64,000 nt of DNA from Flavobacterium sp. NKUCC04_CG (GTDB taxonomy: Bacteria > Bacteroidota > Bacteroidia > Flavobacteriales > Flavobacteriaceae), in contig NZ_JAHKRA010000003.1 of the NCBI RefSeq assembly GCF_019345525.1, forward strand, positions 1-64,000, in the 5' to 3' direction. Position 1 is the stretch's first letter. Each line of letters opens with the position of its first letter. The notes under the pieces are model-generated. The model was not told the origin of the DNA and did no database searches. It saw nothing but the letters and a program-made list of their open reading frames with translations. The position numbers and the translations under genes are program-made. Positions 32,537 through 40,605 of the stretch are shown here, piece by piece.

Positions 32537-32743
32537 TTATTTTATCGTTTTTTTACCAAATATTTTATTCTTAAAGAACCGATCATATATCCACATCAGT
32601 AGGATAAAAATCGCATATTTACCTAGAAAATTAGCTATACAATATCCATTTAATGCCCATAAACACGACAAATCATCAGACATAACAGCGGTTAAAATCA
32701 AATAAATCAACGTAAATAAACCATATTTTTTTAAGAAATTCAT
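32537..32743 (-). CDS. Small membrane protein of unknown function
   Basis: A 68-residue protein with two predicted membrane helices, about 8-24 (LFTLIYLILTAVM) and 40-56 (LGKYAIFILLMWIYD), separated by a short loop with two cysteines (LSCLWALNGYC). The basic C-terminus is KNKIFGKKTIK. I recognise no family. It starts one base after the dtd stop codon and ends 9 bp before the MazG-like gene, so it is embedded in the operon and is probably real. The Cys pair lies on the loop and could form a disulfide if periplasmic. Confidence 0.65.
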   Translation of the reverse strand: MNFLKKYGLFTLIYLILTAVMSDDLSCLWALNGYCIANFLGKYAIFILLMWIYDRFFKNKIFGKKTIK

Positions 32744-32744
32744 A

Positions 32745-33197
32745 TTATTCTTTATTTTGGGAGTCTATCCATATGGTAACCGGTCCATCATTACATAAAT
32801 TTACTTTCATATCTGCACCAAAGCGACCGGTCTGAACAGTTCGCCCCAGTTCTTTCTCCAGTTCCTTGACAAAGGCTTCATATAACGGTATTGCTACTTC
32901 TGGTTTAGCCGCTTTGATGTACGAAGGGCGATTGCCTTTTTTAGTTGCTGCGTGTAAAGTGAATTGGCTCACGACTAGTAGATTTCCATCTATATCTAAA
33001 ACGGACTTATTCATTACGCCAACCTCATCGTTAAAAATTCGGAGGTTTAGAATTTTTGCAGCTAACCAGTTCACATCTACTAAAGAGTCGATTTCCTCTA
33101 TACCTATCAAAATCAACAAACCTTGCTGAATTTGAGCCACAGATTGCTGATCAATAGTAACGCTTGCTTCTGTAACTCTCTGAATAAGTGCTCTCAA
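32745..33197 (-). CDS. dtd: D-aminoacyl-tRNA deacylase
   Basis: Homodimeric editing enzyme of 150 residues that removes D-amino acids, and glycine from tRNA-Ala, from mischarged tRNA. The two signature segments are present: SQFTLHAATKKGNRPSY (Ser-Gln-x-Thr catalytic strand) and the C-terminal NDGPVTIWID with the Gly-x-Pro-type motif. The expected N-terminus MRALIQRVTEASV is encoded with TTG as start codon; there is no ATG at that point. It lies 22 bp downstream of rsgA in the same operon. Length is exactly as expected. Confidence 0.95.
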   Translation of the reverse strand: MRALIQRVTEASVTIDQQSVAQIQQGLLILIGIEEIDSLVDVNWLAAKILNLRIFNDEVGVMNKSVLDIDGNLLVVSQFTLHAATKKGNRPSYIKAAKPEVAIPLYEAFVKELEKELGRTVQTGRFGADMKVNLCNDGPVTIWIDSQNKE

Positions 33198-33219
33198 TGG
33201 GTTTAAATTTTATTTAATA

Positions 33220-34182
33220 TTATATCTCGCCCTTACCGTCCGCATAAATATCTGAGCGATAATGCTCATCATCGCCATCGAGTATTTGTGTATAACTGCG
33301 GTATCTTGACCAGGCTATTTGATCGTTGTCTAAGGCATCTTTCACAGCACAATGCGGTTCTTCACGATGCAGACAATTATTAAACTTACAATTGTTTTTT
33401 AATGCAAAAAATTCCGGAAAGTAATTCCCGACTTCTTGCTTTTCCATATCTACAATACCAAACCCACGAATTCCTGGAGTATCGATGATTTGTGCATCAA
33501 AAGAGAGGTCAAACATCTCCGCAAAAGTAGTCGTATGCTGCCCTTGTTGATGTTGTTCTGAAATGACTGCTGTTTTTAGATTTAACGTGGGTTCTATCGC
33601 ATTGATTAAAGTGGATTTCCCTACTCCAGAATGCCCAGAGAACATGGACACCTTTCCAATCATCTTTTCCTTAATCGCATCCAATCCCTTTTTTTCAGAA
33701 GCCGATGCCCTTAAACATTCGTAACCGATCTGGGTATAAGTATGCTGTAAATACAACTGCTCATCTAAAGCTTCGTCGTCAAACGTATCTATTTTATTAA
33801 ATACAATAACCGTTTTAATCCCATACGCCTCAGCGGTTACTAAAAATCGATCGATAAAACTGGTGGTTGTAACGGGATTATTAATGGTGACCATCAAAAA
33901 TACCTGATCGATATTGGAAGCGATAATATGTATTTGTTTAGACAAATTTACCGACTTTCTAACGATATAGTTTTTTCGTTCGGCTATGGTATGGATCAAT
34001 CCAGTATGAACATCGGCAGAAGTTTCCAAATCAAATTCCACCAAGTCACCTACCGATATCGGATTGGTGCTTTTGATTCCCTTGATTCTAAATTTTCCTT
34101 TGATTCTACATTCAATGAATGTTCCATCTTCAGTCTTTACATGATACCAACTCCCTGTCGATTTATATACAATTCCTTTCAT
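33220..34182 (-). CDS. rsgA: Ribosome small-subunit-dependent GTPase RsgA
   Basis: Circularly permuted GTPase of 320 residues that checks late 30S ribosome assembly. The N-terminal OB domain spans about 1-70. The permuted G-motifs appear as NKID (129-132, G4) before GHSGVGKS (183-190, G1), then DTPGIRGFG (G3). The C-terminal zinc site is formed by the CKFNNCLHREEPHC segment. The switch His in the TTTFAEMF neighbourhood is not the classical position, as usual for RsgA. It is the second gene of the leftward run, 19 bp after the DAHP synthase fusion. Confidence 0.96.
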   Translation of the reverse strand: MKGIVYKSTGSWYHVKTEDGTFIECRIKGKFRIKGIKSTNPISVGDLVEFDLETSADVHTGLIHTIAERKNYIVRKSVNLSKQIHIIASNIDQVFLMVTINNPVTTTSFIDRFLVTAEAYGIKTVIVFNKIDTFDDEALDEQLYLQHTYTQIGYECLRASASEKKGLDAIKEKMIGKVSMFSGHSGVGKSTLINAIEPTLNLKTAVISEQHQQGQHTTTFAEMFDLSFDAQIIDTPGIRGFGIVDMEKQEVGNYFPEFFALKNNCKFNNCLHREEPHCAVKDALDNDQIAWSRYRSYTQILDGDDEHYRSDIYADGKGEI

Positions 34183-34201
34183 AAGCTAGATTGCTCTATT
34201 G

Positions 34202-35290
34202 CTATTTAATTTTATTAATAATTTTATCTTGACGTTGAATGCTCTCCTGATGAACAGCTGCATAAAACGCTGTGATAAAATCTTTGGTCAATCCTTTTTG
34301 AACACCCTCTGACAGCATTTTTTCCAAGACCAAAATCCATCTTTGTTGTTGAAAAACCGCTACATTTTTCACTTTCTTTAAAGCGCCAATTTGATCGGCG
34401 ATTTGCATCCTTTTCCCCAGTATATCCAATATCTTAGTATCCATCTCATCCAACTGCAAACGCAATATATTGATTTGCGACAGAAACTCTTCCGTTTCAT
34501 CGGTTTGGTTCCTCACTTTTAACTCGGACAAGATTTCTCCAAGTTGCATTGGTGTTACTTGTTGTGCTGCATCGCTCCAAGCTTTATCGGGGTCGTTATG
34601 CGTTTCAATCATCAAGCCGTCGTAGTTCATATCAAGAGCCTGTTGAGAGACTTCTAAAATACGATTACGATCGCCTGTAATGTGGGAAGGATCACAAAAA
34701 ATAGGCATGTTCGGCAATTGGGTTTTTAAATCAATCGCTATCTGCCACTCGGGTACATTTCTATATTTGGTTTTTTCATAAGTTGAAAAACCTCTATGAA
34801 TAACACCTAATTTACTAATGCCTGCATTAATCAAACGTTCTACTCCACCCAACCACAGTCCCAAATCGGGGTTAACAGGATTTTTAACCAACACTATCTT
34901 ATCGGTTCCTTCTAATCTATCGGCTATTTCTTGAACGGCAAATGGGTTTACTGTAGTTCTCGCTCCAATCCACAGCACATCTACATCATGTGCCAAAGCC
35001 AGCTCCACGTGCTGTGCAGTTGCAATCTCTACGGCAATCTTTAAGCCCGTTTCTCTTTTTACATCTTGCAACCATTTTAACCCAATAGCACCCACCCCTT
35101 CAAATCCTCCAGGTCTGGTTCTCGGTTTCCAAATACCTGCACGAAATACCTTCACTTGCTTTGGCAATTGTTTGGCTATAGTCATCACTTGCTCAGGTGT
35201 TTCGGCACTACAAGGCCCTGCTATGATAAGCGGCTGTCCTTGTTCCCGAAATTCATCCATCCAAGTTTTTGTATAAATCTCCCTTTCCAT
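34202..35290 (-). CDS. Bifunctional DAHP synthase/chorismate mutase
   Basis: Fusion protein of 362 residues typical of Bacteroidota. The N-terminal DAHP synthase (about 1-255) condenses phosphoenolpyruvate and erythrose 4-phosphate; visible motifs are IAGPCSAET, RAGIWKPRTRPGGFEG, GARTTVNPF and CDPSHITGDR. The C-terminal AroQ-type chorismate mutase (about 268-360) has the Arg and Lys residues of LRLQLDEMDTKILDIL and KKVKNVAVFQQQRW. Chorismate mutase fused to DAHP synthase gives feedback control by prephenate or aromatic amino acids. It heads a leftward operon with aroA further down. The -7 box lies so close to the ATG that the mRNA may be leaderless. Confidence 0.95.
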   Translation of the reverse strand: MEREIYTKTWMDEFREQGQPLIIAGPCSAETPEQVMTIAKQLPKQVKVFRAGIWKPRTRPGGFEGVGAIGLKWLQDVKRETGLKIAVEIATAQHVELALAHDVDVLWIGARTTVNPFAVQEIADRLEGTDKIVLVKNPVNPDLGLWLGGVERLINAGISKLGVIHRGFSTYEKTKYRNVPEWQIAIDLKTQLPNMPIFCDPSHITGDRNRILEVSQQALDMNYDGLMIETHNDPDKAWSDAAQQVTPMQLGEILSELKVRNQTDETEEFLSQINILRLQLDEMDTKILDILGKRMQIADQIGALKKVKNVAVFQQQRWILVLEKMLSEGVQKGLTKDFITAFYAAVHQESIQRQDKIINKIK

Positions 35291-35294
35291 ATCG

Positions 35295-35322
35295 CAAATT
35301 TACTATGTATTTCTTTAACAAA
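35295..35322 (-). promoter_or_regulatory. Promoter directly against the DAHP synthase start codon
   Basis: Minus-strand TTTG (35319-35322), 16-bp spacer and exact -7 box TAAATTTG (35295-35302). The box ends only 4 bp before the ATG, so transcription should begin at or very near the start codon. Confidence 0.6.
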
Positions 35323-35476
35323 CAGTATTTAAACACATACTTATCTCAAAAAATACAGGTTTGCGAATATTTATTAGTATTAACAATTAAAGGCTTCAAC
35401 ACAAAAACTACGGCTTTTTACGGTCTATATCTCAAGAATTAATTAATTTTATTGTTTTATATAAAATTACGCCTTT

Positions 35477-36313
35477 ATGACCATACTGACTTTTACACTT
35501 ATTCTTTTTTTAGGTGCCTTTTTAGCTGGTTTTATAGGCTCGCTATCAGGACTCGGAGGAGGAATTATCATTATCCCCTTATTGACGGTATTTTTAAATG
35601 TCGATATTCATTATGCTATAGGAACTGCTTTAGTAGCAGTAATCGCTACCTCGTCAGGTTCAGCCGCGGCCTATGTCAAAGAAGGTATAACCAATATGCG
35701 GTTGGGAATTTTTCTAGAAATAGCCACAACAGCCGGAGCTGTAATCGGAGCCCTGCTCTCTACTATAGCACCAACTTCCTTTTTAGCCGTAGTATTCGGG
35801 CTTACCCTGGTTTTTTCTTCCATTAATTCGCTTCGAAAAAAAGAGGAACACTTGGTTTTACAATCCAGTACCCTAGCCAACAAACTTCGTTTACCCAGTA
35901 CCTATCCCACTGCAGATGGAACCAAAAATGCTTACGGAACCAAAAATGTAGTAGGCGGTTTCAGTATGATGGGCGTTGCCGGAATGATGTCTGGTCTATT
36001 GGGAATAGGCTCCGGTGCCTTTAAAGTAATCGCAATGGACAATATCATGAAAATTCCTTTCAAAGTTTCAACAACTACAAGTAATTTTATGATGGGAGTT
36101 ACCGCAATGGCCAGTTCTGTGATTTATATACAAAAAGGCTATATTGAACCGGCAATCTGTATGCCCGTTGTAATTGGGGTACTATTTGGAGCCATGACAG
36201 GAGCCAAAGTTTTGGTTAAGGCAAATACGAAAAAACTTCGACTGTTTTTTGCTTTACTGATTTTATTCCTTGCAGCAAATATGATTTACAACGGTATTAA
36301 TGGAAAAATTTAA
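35477..36313 (+). CDS. TauE/SafE-family (TSUP) membrane permease
   Basis: Inner-membrane transporter of 278 residues from the sulfite exporter TauE/SafE family, with seven to eight hydrophobic helices in two repeats. The first repeat carries GSLSGLGGGIIIIPLL (about 22-37) and the second GVAGMMSGLLGIGSGAFKV, the glycine-rich repeat pair diagnostic of the family. Substrates in the family include sulfite, sulfoacetate, sulfolactate and other organic anions; the actual cargo here is unknown. The DUF1634 gene follows within 5 bp, a pairing seen in other genomes. It diverges from the DAHP synthase operon; no exact promoter box is visible in the 186-bp gap on this strand. Confidence 0.92.
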   Translation: MTILTFTLILFLGAFLAGFIGSLSGLGGGIIIIPLLTVFLNVDIHYAIGTALVAVIATSSGSAAAYVKEGITNMRLGIFLEIATTAGAVIGALLSTIAPTSFLAVVFGLTLVFSSINSLRKKEEHLVLQSSTLANKLRLPSTYPTADGTKNAYGTKNVVGGFSMMGVAGMMSGLLGIGSGAFKVIAMDNIMKIPFKVSTTTSNFMMGVTAMASSVIYIQKGYIEPAICMPVVIGVLFGAMTGAKVLVKANTKKLRLFFALLILFLAANMIYNGINGKI

Positions 36314-36317
36314 TTCT

Positions 36318-36707
36318 ATGTCACAAGAAAAATTTAATGACCAAGATTTCCAAGCTATCATTGGAAACTTATTGCGATATGGAGTATGGATTGCCTTAGG
36401 TGTTGCGCTTTTCGGCGGCATAGTGTATTTATCAGGTCACCATCAAGAGACCGTAAACTACAGCAGCTTTAGCGAAAATAATCGCAATATTTTGATTGTA
36501 CTTCAAGATATTTTCTCCGGTTTACAAAAAGGGCAAGGCGAATCGATTATATTCCTCGGAATTATACTGCTGTTCCTAACGCCCGTTTTACGAATCCTAT
36601 TATCGCTGATTTCCTTTCTAATAGAAAAGGACTACCTCTATGTTGGTATAACACTTATAGTGATTGTAATCATCGGATTAAGTATTTCTTTCGGATTTTC
36701 ACATTAA
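36318..36707 (+). CDS. DUF1634 membrane protein
   Basis: Membrane protein of 129 residues from the DUF1634 family, with three predicted helices: LLRYGVWIALGVALFGGIVY, ESIIFLGIILLFLTPVLRIL and YVGITLIVIVIIGLSISFGF. DUF1634 genes regularly follow TauE/SafE permeases, so it is probably an accessory subunit of the upstream transporter. I place the start at the ATG at 36318 (MSQEKFND), 4 bp after the permease stop. An alternative ATG at 36300 would overlap the permease by 14 bp and add MEKFNS, which looks like a local echo of EKFND. Confidence 0.85.
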   Translation: MSQEKFNDQDFQAIIGNLLRYGVWIALGVALFGGIVYLSGHHQETVNYSSFSENNRNILIVLQDIFSGLQKGQGESIIFLGIILLFLTPVLRILLSLISFLIEKDYLYVGITLIVIVIIGLSISFGFSH

Positions 36708-36744
36708 TTGTTCACCCCCTATTTTTTTACGCTCTCAAAATAAT

Positions 36745-36752
36745 TACATTTG
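36745..36752 (+). promoter_or_regulatory. -7 box for gldA
   Basis: TACATTTG, an exact TAnnTTTG match, 20 bp before the gldA start codon. No -33 TTG lies at the standard distance. Confidence 0.6.
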
Positions 36753-36772
36753 TTTCCAAATTCCTCGATCAT

Positions 36773-37669
36773 ATGTCAATAGTAGTTAAGAATATCAGCA
36801 AGTTTTACGGCGAACAAAAAGCTTTGGATTCCATTTCTTTTTCGGTTTCTAAAGGGGAAATTGTCGGTTTTCTAGGGCCAAATGGTGCCGGGAAATCTAC
36901 TTTAATGAAAATCCTAACCACTTACCTCAATAAGGATGAAGGAACCGCACAGATTAACGATTTTGATTTGGATACAGATACGCGTTCCATTCAGAAAACA
37001 GTTGGCTATTTGGCGGAACACAATCCGCTGTATCTCGATCTTTATGTACGTGAATATTTGGCGTACAATGCCGATTTATATAAAGTGGCTCCCCCGAGAA
37101 TTGACGAGGTAATTCAGTTGACAGGATTAACGCCAGAATCGCATAAAAAGATTAGCGAATTGTCTAAGGGATATCGTCAGCGCGTTGGTCTGGCCACAGC
37201 ACTATTACACGATCCGGAAGTACTGATTTTAGACGAACCCACAACAGGACTTGACCCCAACCAATTGGTAGAGATTCGCGAATTGATTAAAAACATAGGA
37301 AAAGACAAAACCGTTTTTCTATCTACTCACATTATGCAAGAAGTCGAAGCTTTATGTGAACGCGTTATTATTATCAAAAAAGGAAAAATTGTTGCCGATG
37401 AAAAACTCGACAATATACTGGAACAAAATAACGAACAAATTATTGCTGTGGAATTTGACTTTAAAATTGAAGAACAATTTATTCTGCGTATTCCTCAATT
37501 GCTTCACGCCAGAAACATACACGATACCCAATGGGAATTGACCTTTGCAGCTGGAGAGGACCAACGACCTCTAGTTTACGATTTCGCACAACAACAAGGC
37601 CTAAAAACACTCTCACTACACGTTAAAAACAAAAACCTGGAACACTTGTTCCGAGAAATAACTCTTTAA
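36773..37669 (+). CDS. gldA: Gliding-motility ABC transporter ATPase GldA
   Basis: ATP-binding subunit of 298 residues of the GldA-GldF-GldG transporter needed for gliding in some Flavobacteriia. Walker A is GPNGAGKST at 35-43, the signature is LSKGYRQRVGL, Walker B is VLILDEPTTGLDP, and the switch His lies in FLSTHIMQEVEAL. The overall sequence closely follows the F. johnsoniae GldA pattern as I know it. The permease genes gldF and gldG are not next to it; this separation is normal. It has its own promoter box and is followed at once by the octamer repeat. Generic ABC-2 exporter ATPase is the alternative reading. Confidence 0.9.
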   Translation: MSIVVKNISKFYGEQKALDSISFSVSKGEIVGFLGPNGAGKSTLMKILTTYLNKDEGTAQINDFDLDTDTRSIQKTVGYLAEHNPLYLDLYVREYLAYNADLYKVAPPRIDEVIQLTGLTPESHKKISELSKGYRQRVGLATALLHDPEVLILDEPTTGLDPNQLVEIRELIKNIGKDKTVFLSTHIMQEVEALCERVIIIKKGKIVADEKLDNILEQNNEQIIAVEFDFKIEEQFILRIPQLLHARNIHDTQWELTFAAGEDQRPLVYDFAQQQGLKTLSLHVKNKNLEHLFREITL

Positions 37670-37670
37670 T

Positions 37671-37734
37671 GCAGATACGCTGATACGTCTATACGCGAAT
37701 GGGCGAATGGGCGAATGGGCGAATGGGCTAATAG
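37671..37734 (+). repeat. Octamer tandem repeat behind gldA
   Basis: Eight consecutive octamers of pattern near GCnnATnn begin 2 bp after the gldA stop: GCAGATAC, GCTGATAC, GTCTATAC, four perfect GCGAATGG, then GCTAATAG. They belong to the same family and orientation as the array at 197-884 but lack its AT-rich tails. The perfect fourfold run is a candidate for length variation by slippage. Confidence 0.85.
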
Positions 37735-38123
37735 GCATAAAAAAAGAAGACGAATGTGCCTTTAGCATTTCTTCGATTTTAAATTCACAACCGTAAAACC
37801 TTGTCGTACGCTTGCCCTTTCCTCTAAAATGTTATATCCTACATCTTGTTAAAGCATTCCGCTTTTCCCTGGGCAAAAGCAAAATTCCATTTAAAATCAA
37901 TTTTTAATAAATAACACATCACTAAAGTTATTTAGATAAATAAAATTATTTTTTAACGTTTAAGAAATATCGCTACCGAAATTGCTTTTTAAAGATTATT
38001 ATCCATAAAATTAGTTAACATATATTTACAAGAAACAAAAACTATGCAAAAAAAAACAATATTAAGTAGGTTCTAAAAAAAACCAGTTAGCGGTAGTAGA
38101 TTCATTATCAAGGTATTTTATTG
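37735..38123. other. Gene-free region between gldA and the Lrp-type regulator
   Basis: About 390 bp, strongly AT-rich in the right half. I find no plausible gene; a frame at 38044 stops after 10 codons. No terminator hairpin for gldA is obvious apart from an A-rich stretch after the repeat. Confidence 0.5.
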
Positions 38124-38131
38124 TATTTTTG
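38124..38131 (+). promoter_or_regulatory. -7 box for the Lrp-type regulator
   Basis: TATTTTTG, an exact TAnnTTTG match, 31 bp before the ATG at 38163. Confidence 0.55.
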
Positions 38132-38162
38132 AAACGAAAACCACCTATTAACACCCAAAAAA

Positions 38163-38627
38163 ATGACCTTACTTGACCCTATTGACAAAAAACTGCTCTT
38201 TGAGTTGCAAATTGACAGCAAGCAATCTATAAAACAACTGGCCGAGAAAGTAAACCTTTCGGTAACTCCAGTACACGAACGCATAAAAAAACTGGAATCT
38301 AGCGGAATCATTAAAAATTATGCCGCAGTTATCGACCCTAAATTATTAGGGAAAAAATTATTGGTGTACTGCCAAGTCACTTTGGTTAAACATCAAGGAA
38401 AACTCTTTGAAGAATTCGAAGAATATGTAGCTAACTTAGAAGAGGTCCTAGAAGCCTCTTATATAGCAGGTAGCTATGATTTTTTGCTAAAACTCCTTTT
38501 AGACGACATGGATGCTTATCAAAATTTTGTAGTACACAAAATCTCCCAATTAGAAATTATTTCACAGATTAAAAGCTCATTTGTCATTCGTACGATTAAA
38601 AACACAGCGATTGTCAATTGTCTTTAA
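38163..38627 (+). CDS. Lrp/AsnC-family transcriptional regulator
   Basis: DNA-binding regulator of 154 residues. The N-terminal AsnC-type helix-turn-helix spans about 5-60 (LDPIDKKLLFELQIDSKQSI, LAEKVNLSVTPVHERIKKLE). The C-terminal RAM effector-binding domain spans about 70-150 (VLEASYIAGSYDFLLKLLLDDMDAY). Family members respond to amino acids. It is monocistronic, with its own promoter and a strong terminator, and nothing in the sequence identifies the target genes. Autoregulation is typical. Confidence 0.93.
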   Translation: MTLLDPIDKKLLFELQIDSKQSIKQLAEKVNLSVTPVHERIKKLESSGIIKNYAAVIDPKLLGKKLLVYCQVTLVKHQGKLFEEFEEYVANLEEVLEASYIAGSYDFLLKLLLDDMDAYQNFVVHKISQLEIISQIKSSFVIRTIKNTAIVNCL

Positions 38628-38666
38628 AAAAAATGGGCTGTCTCTATAAAGACAGCCCATTTTTTA
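38626..38666. terminator. Bidirectional terminator
   Basis: AAAAAATGGGCTGTCT pairs perfectly with AGACAGCCCATTTTTT around a 6-nt loop. It lies between the Lrp-type gene and the convergent deoxynucleoside kinase gene. Confidence 0.88.
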
Positions 38667-38694
38667 ATAGTGAAGCGTATTGTATTGGGCTATT

Positions 38695-39309
38695 CTAAAA
38701 AAGCCCATTAATCTCGGCATCAATTCTATTAATAATACTTCCTAAATCTTCCGGATCGTCTACAAAATTAATTTGATCGACATCTATGATTAACAATTTA
38801 CCTTTATTATAAGTTTGAATCCACGCTTCATAACGTTCGTTTAATCGATTGAGGTATTCAATCGAAATAGAATTTTCATAATCCCTTCCACGTTTATGGA
38901 TTTGAGCAACTAAATTAGGAATAGAACTTCTTAAATAGATCAACAAATCAGGAGCACCTACAAGCTCCTCCATCATTTCGAATAGCGAGGTGTAGTTCTC
39001 ATAGTCCCTATTAGACATCAGTCCCATGGCATGTAAGTTGGGCGCAAAAATATGAGCATCTTCATAAATCGTTCTGTCCTGTATGGTTTTGCTTCCACTC
39101 TGTCTAATTTTTAATACCTGTCTAAAACGACTGTTCAAAAAATAGATTTGCAAATTAAAAGACCAACGATCCATTTTGTGATAAAAATCATCTAAATAAG
39201 GATTATCAACCACATCTTCAAAATGCGGTTCCCATCTGTAGTGTTTGGCTAATAATTTAGTTAGTGTCGTTTTTCCGGCTCCGATATTTCCAGCGATTGC
39301 TATATGCAT
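38695..39309 (-). CDS. Deoxynucleoside kinase
   Basis: Salvage kinase of 204 residues that phosphorylates deoxynucleosides. The P-loop is GNIGAGKT at residues 7-14. The substrate-binding and catalytic DRTIYEDAHIFA follows at about 80-91, and the LID-type segment RGRDYENSISIEYLNRLNERYE is near 140-161. The preferred base (dA, dG, dC or dT) cannot be read from sequence. It is the last gene of a leftward nucleotide-metabolism run and starts right next to the stop codon of the exported protein gene upstream. Length is normal for bacterial dNKs. Confidence 0.93.
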   Translation of the reverse strand: MHIAIAGNIGAGKTTLTKLLAKHYRWEPHFEDVVDNPYLDDFYHKMDRWSFNLQIYFLNSRFRQVLKIRQSGSKTIQDRTIYEDAHIFAPNLHAMGLMSNRDYENYTSLFEMMEELVGAPDLLIYLRSSIPNLVAQIHKRGRDYENSISIEYLNRLNERYEAWIQTYNKGKLLIIDVDQINFVDDPEDLGSIINRIDAEINGLF

Positions 39310-40098
39310 TTAAGGTAGAGTTATAAGATAATTTTTAATTTCTAGATCTGTAAAAATACTCAAAATTTGGGTGTTAAAAAAGAATCCTGAAATGCTTTTT
39401 TCAACCAAAGGTATGGCTGTTTGAACACCACTTTGTAAATCTAAGTAATAGAGTTGATTATGGCGTAGATAAAGTATTTTGTCGCGATTGATTATTTGAA
39501 TTCGGTCAAACACAGGCAAATCAGAAAGACGCGTTAGCTTTCCATAGATATCACTACAATACAATTGATTGGACTGGGTAATCCAATAAAAATAATTCAC
39601 ATCAGAATACCGGTATTGTATCGGCTCTAAAAAAGCAGTAGTTAAAGCCGTGTAAGTCAAAGTCTGTATTGACAGTTGCCCCAATTGATTGGTAGCCTCA
39701 TCCCATATCCATAATCGATTCTGGGAGCTCATCCCAACAAAACCTGGAACCAACTGCGGATTAGTTTCTGTAAGTTTAATGGTTTTAATCAGCGACAACT
39801 CTTTATCCAAAAGTACAACCGTATTAAAATCCTTATAAAAAAGACAAATTTGTGCGGGATTAACGAAATCTACATGATGAATTGAACCTAAAGCAATATT
39901 TTGATATTCTCGTACTAGTTCTGTTCGTTTCTCTATAAAAACCTGGCCTTTTAAAAAATAACTGGTATTAAAGATGTTTTTACCTATAAAAAAAGCGCCG
40001 TTTAATGGCTCTGTATCTACATATTGAGTTGCTATCGGCTTTTGTGCCCAAGAAGAAAATACCAGCATACCCATTAAAAACATACAGAATTTTCTCAT
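39310..40098 (-). CDS. Exported protein of unknown function, probably beta-rich
   Basis: Exported protein of 262 residues with a signal peptide (ending SSWAQ, residue about 19). I do not recognise a family with certainty. The mature part is rich in short hydrophobic strands and aromatic residues, with repeated patterns of Leu/Ile strands and turns (SLIKTIKLTETNPQ, NRLWIWDEATNQLG, NKILYLRH-type elements), as in small beta-propellers. It lies between folA and the deoxynucleoside kinase with a gap of 10 bp on one side and none on the other, so it belongs to the same transcript. The link to nucleotide metabolism is unclear; it may simply share the operon. Confidence 0.75.
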   Translation of the reverse strand: MRKFCMFLMGMLVFSSWAQKPIATQYVDTEPLNGAFFIGKNIFNTSYFLKGQVFIEKRTELVREYQNIALGSIHHVDFVNPAQICLFYKDFNTVVLLDKELSLIKTIKLTETNPQLVPGFVGMSSQNRLWIWDEATNQLGQLSIQTLTYTALTTAFLEPIQYRYSDVNYFYWITQSNQLYCSDIYGKLTRLSDLPVFDRIQIINRDKILYLRHNQLYYLDLQSGVQTAIPLVEKSISGFFFNTQILSIFTDLEIKNYLITLP

Positions 40099-40108
40099 CT
40101 TGACGGTC

Positions 40109-40594
40109 TTATTTTCTTATCCAAGTCTGAAACGTAAAAGAATATTGGTGCTTTTCATCTGCAGGATGCATGACCTCTGACAATAATTCCCATACAGTCA
40201 AGTCCAATTCTGGAAAAAAAGCATCAGCTTCAAAGGCATGATGCACACGGGTAAGTTCAATTTTATCTGCAAAAGGCAATGCCTCACTATAAATTTCCCC
40301 TCCTCCGATAACAAAAACCTCCTCTTGTGCCTGAGATAATTTTAGAGCCGCCTCCAAACTGTTCACTACGATACAACCGTCAGGAGCTTCATAATTCACA
40401 TTTCTAGTGATTATAAGATGCTTCCGATTTGGCAAAGGTTTCGGAAAAGTCTCAAAAGTTTTACGGCCCATAATGATATAATGCCCTGAAGTCAAACTTT
40501 TAAAATGCTTAAAATCATCTGGTAAATGCCACAATAAATTTCCATCCTTTCCCAAGGCATCATTCTCTGCAGCAGCAGCAACCAATATAATCAT
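40109..40594 (-). CDS. folA: Dihydrofolate reductase
   Basis: NADPH-dependent enzyme of 161 residues that regenerates tetrahydrofolate, which ThyA oxidises. The N-terminus has AENDALGKDGNLLWHLPDDFKHFK with the conserved Trp22 and Asp26 of the active site. GRKTFETFPKPLPNRKHLIITRN and the GGGEIY segment bind NADPH. It lies 11 bp downstream of the 2TM gene and 26 bp plus one gene from thyA, a typical folate/thymidylate grouping. Confidence 0.96.
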   Translation of the reverse strand: MIILVAAAAENDALGKDGNLLWHLPDDFKHFKSLTSGHYIIMGRKTFETFPKPLPNRKHLIITRNVNYEAPDGCIVVNSLEAALKLSQAQEEVFVIGGGEIYSEALPFADKIELTRVHHAFEADAFFPELDLTVWELLSEVMHPADEKHQYSFTFQTWIRK

Positions 40595-40605
40595 AACGGT
40601 ATTTT

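Noticed and set aside
38044-38077. Short frame MQKKTILSRF as possible leader peptide
   Set aside because: Ten codons only, no attenuator hairpins, and the Lrp-type promoter lies downstream of it.
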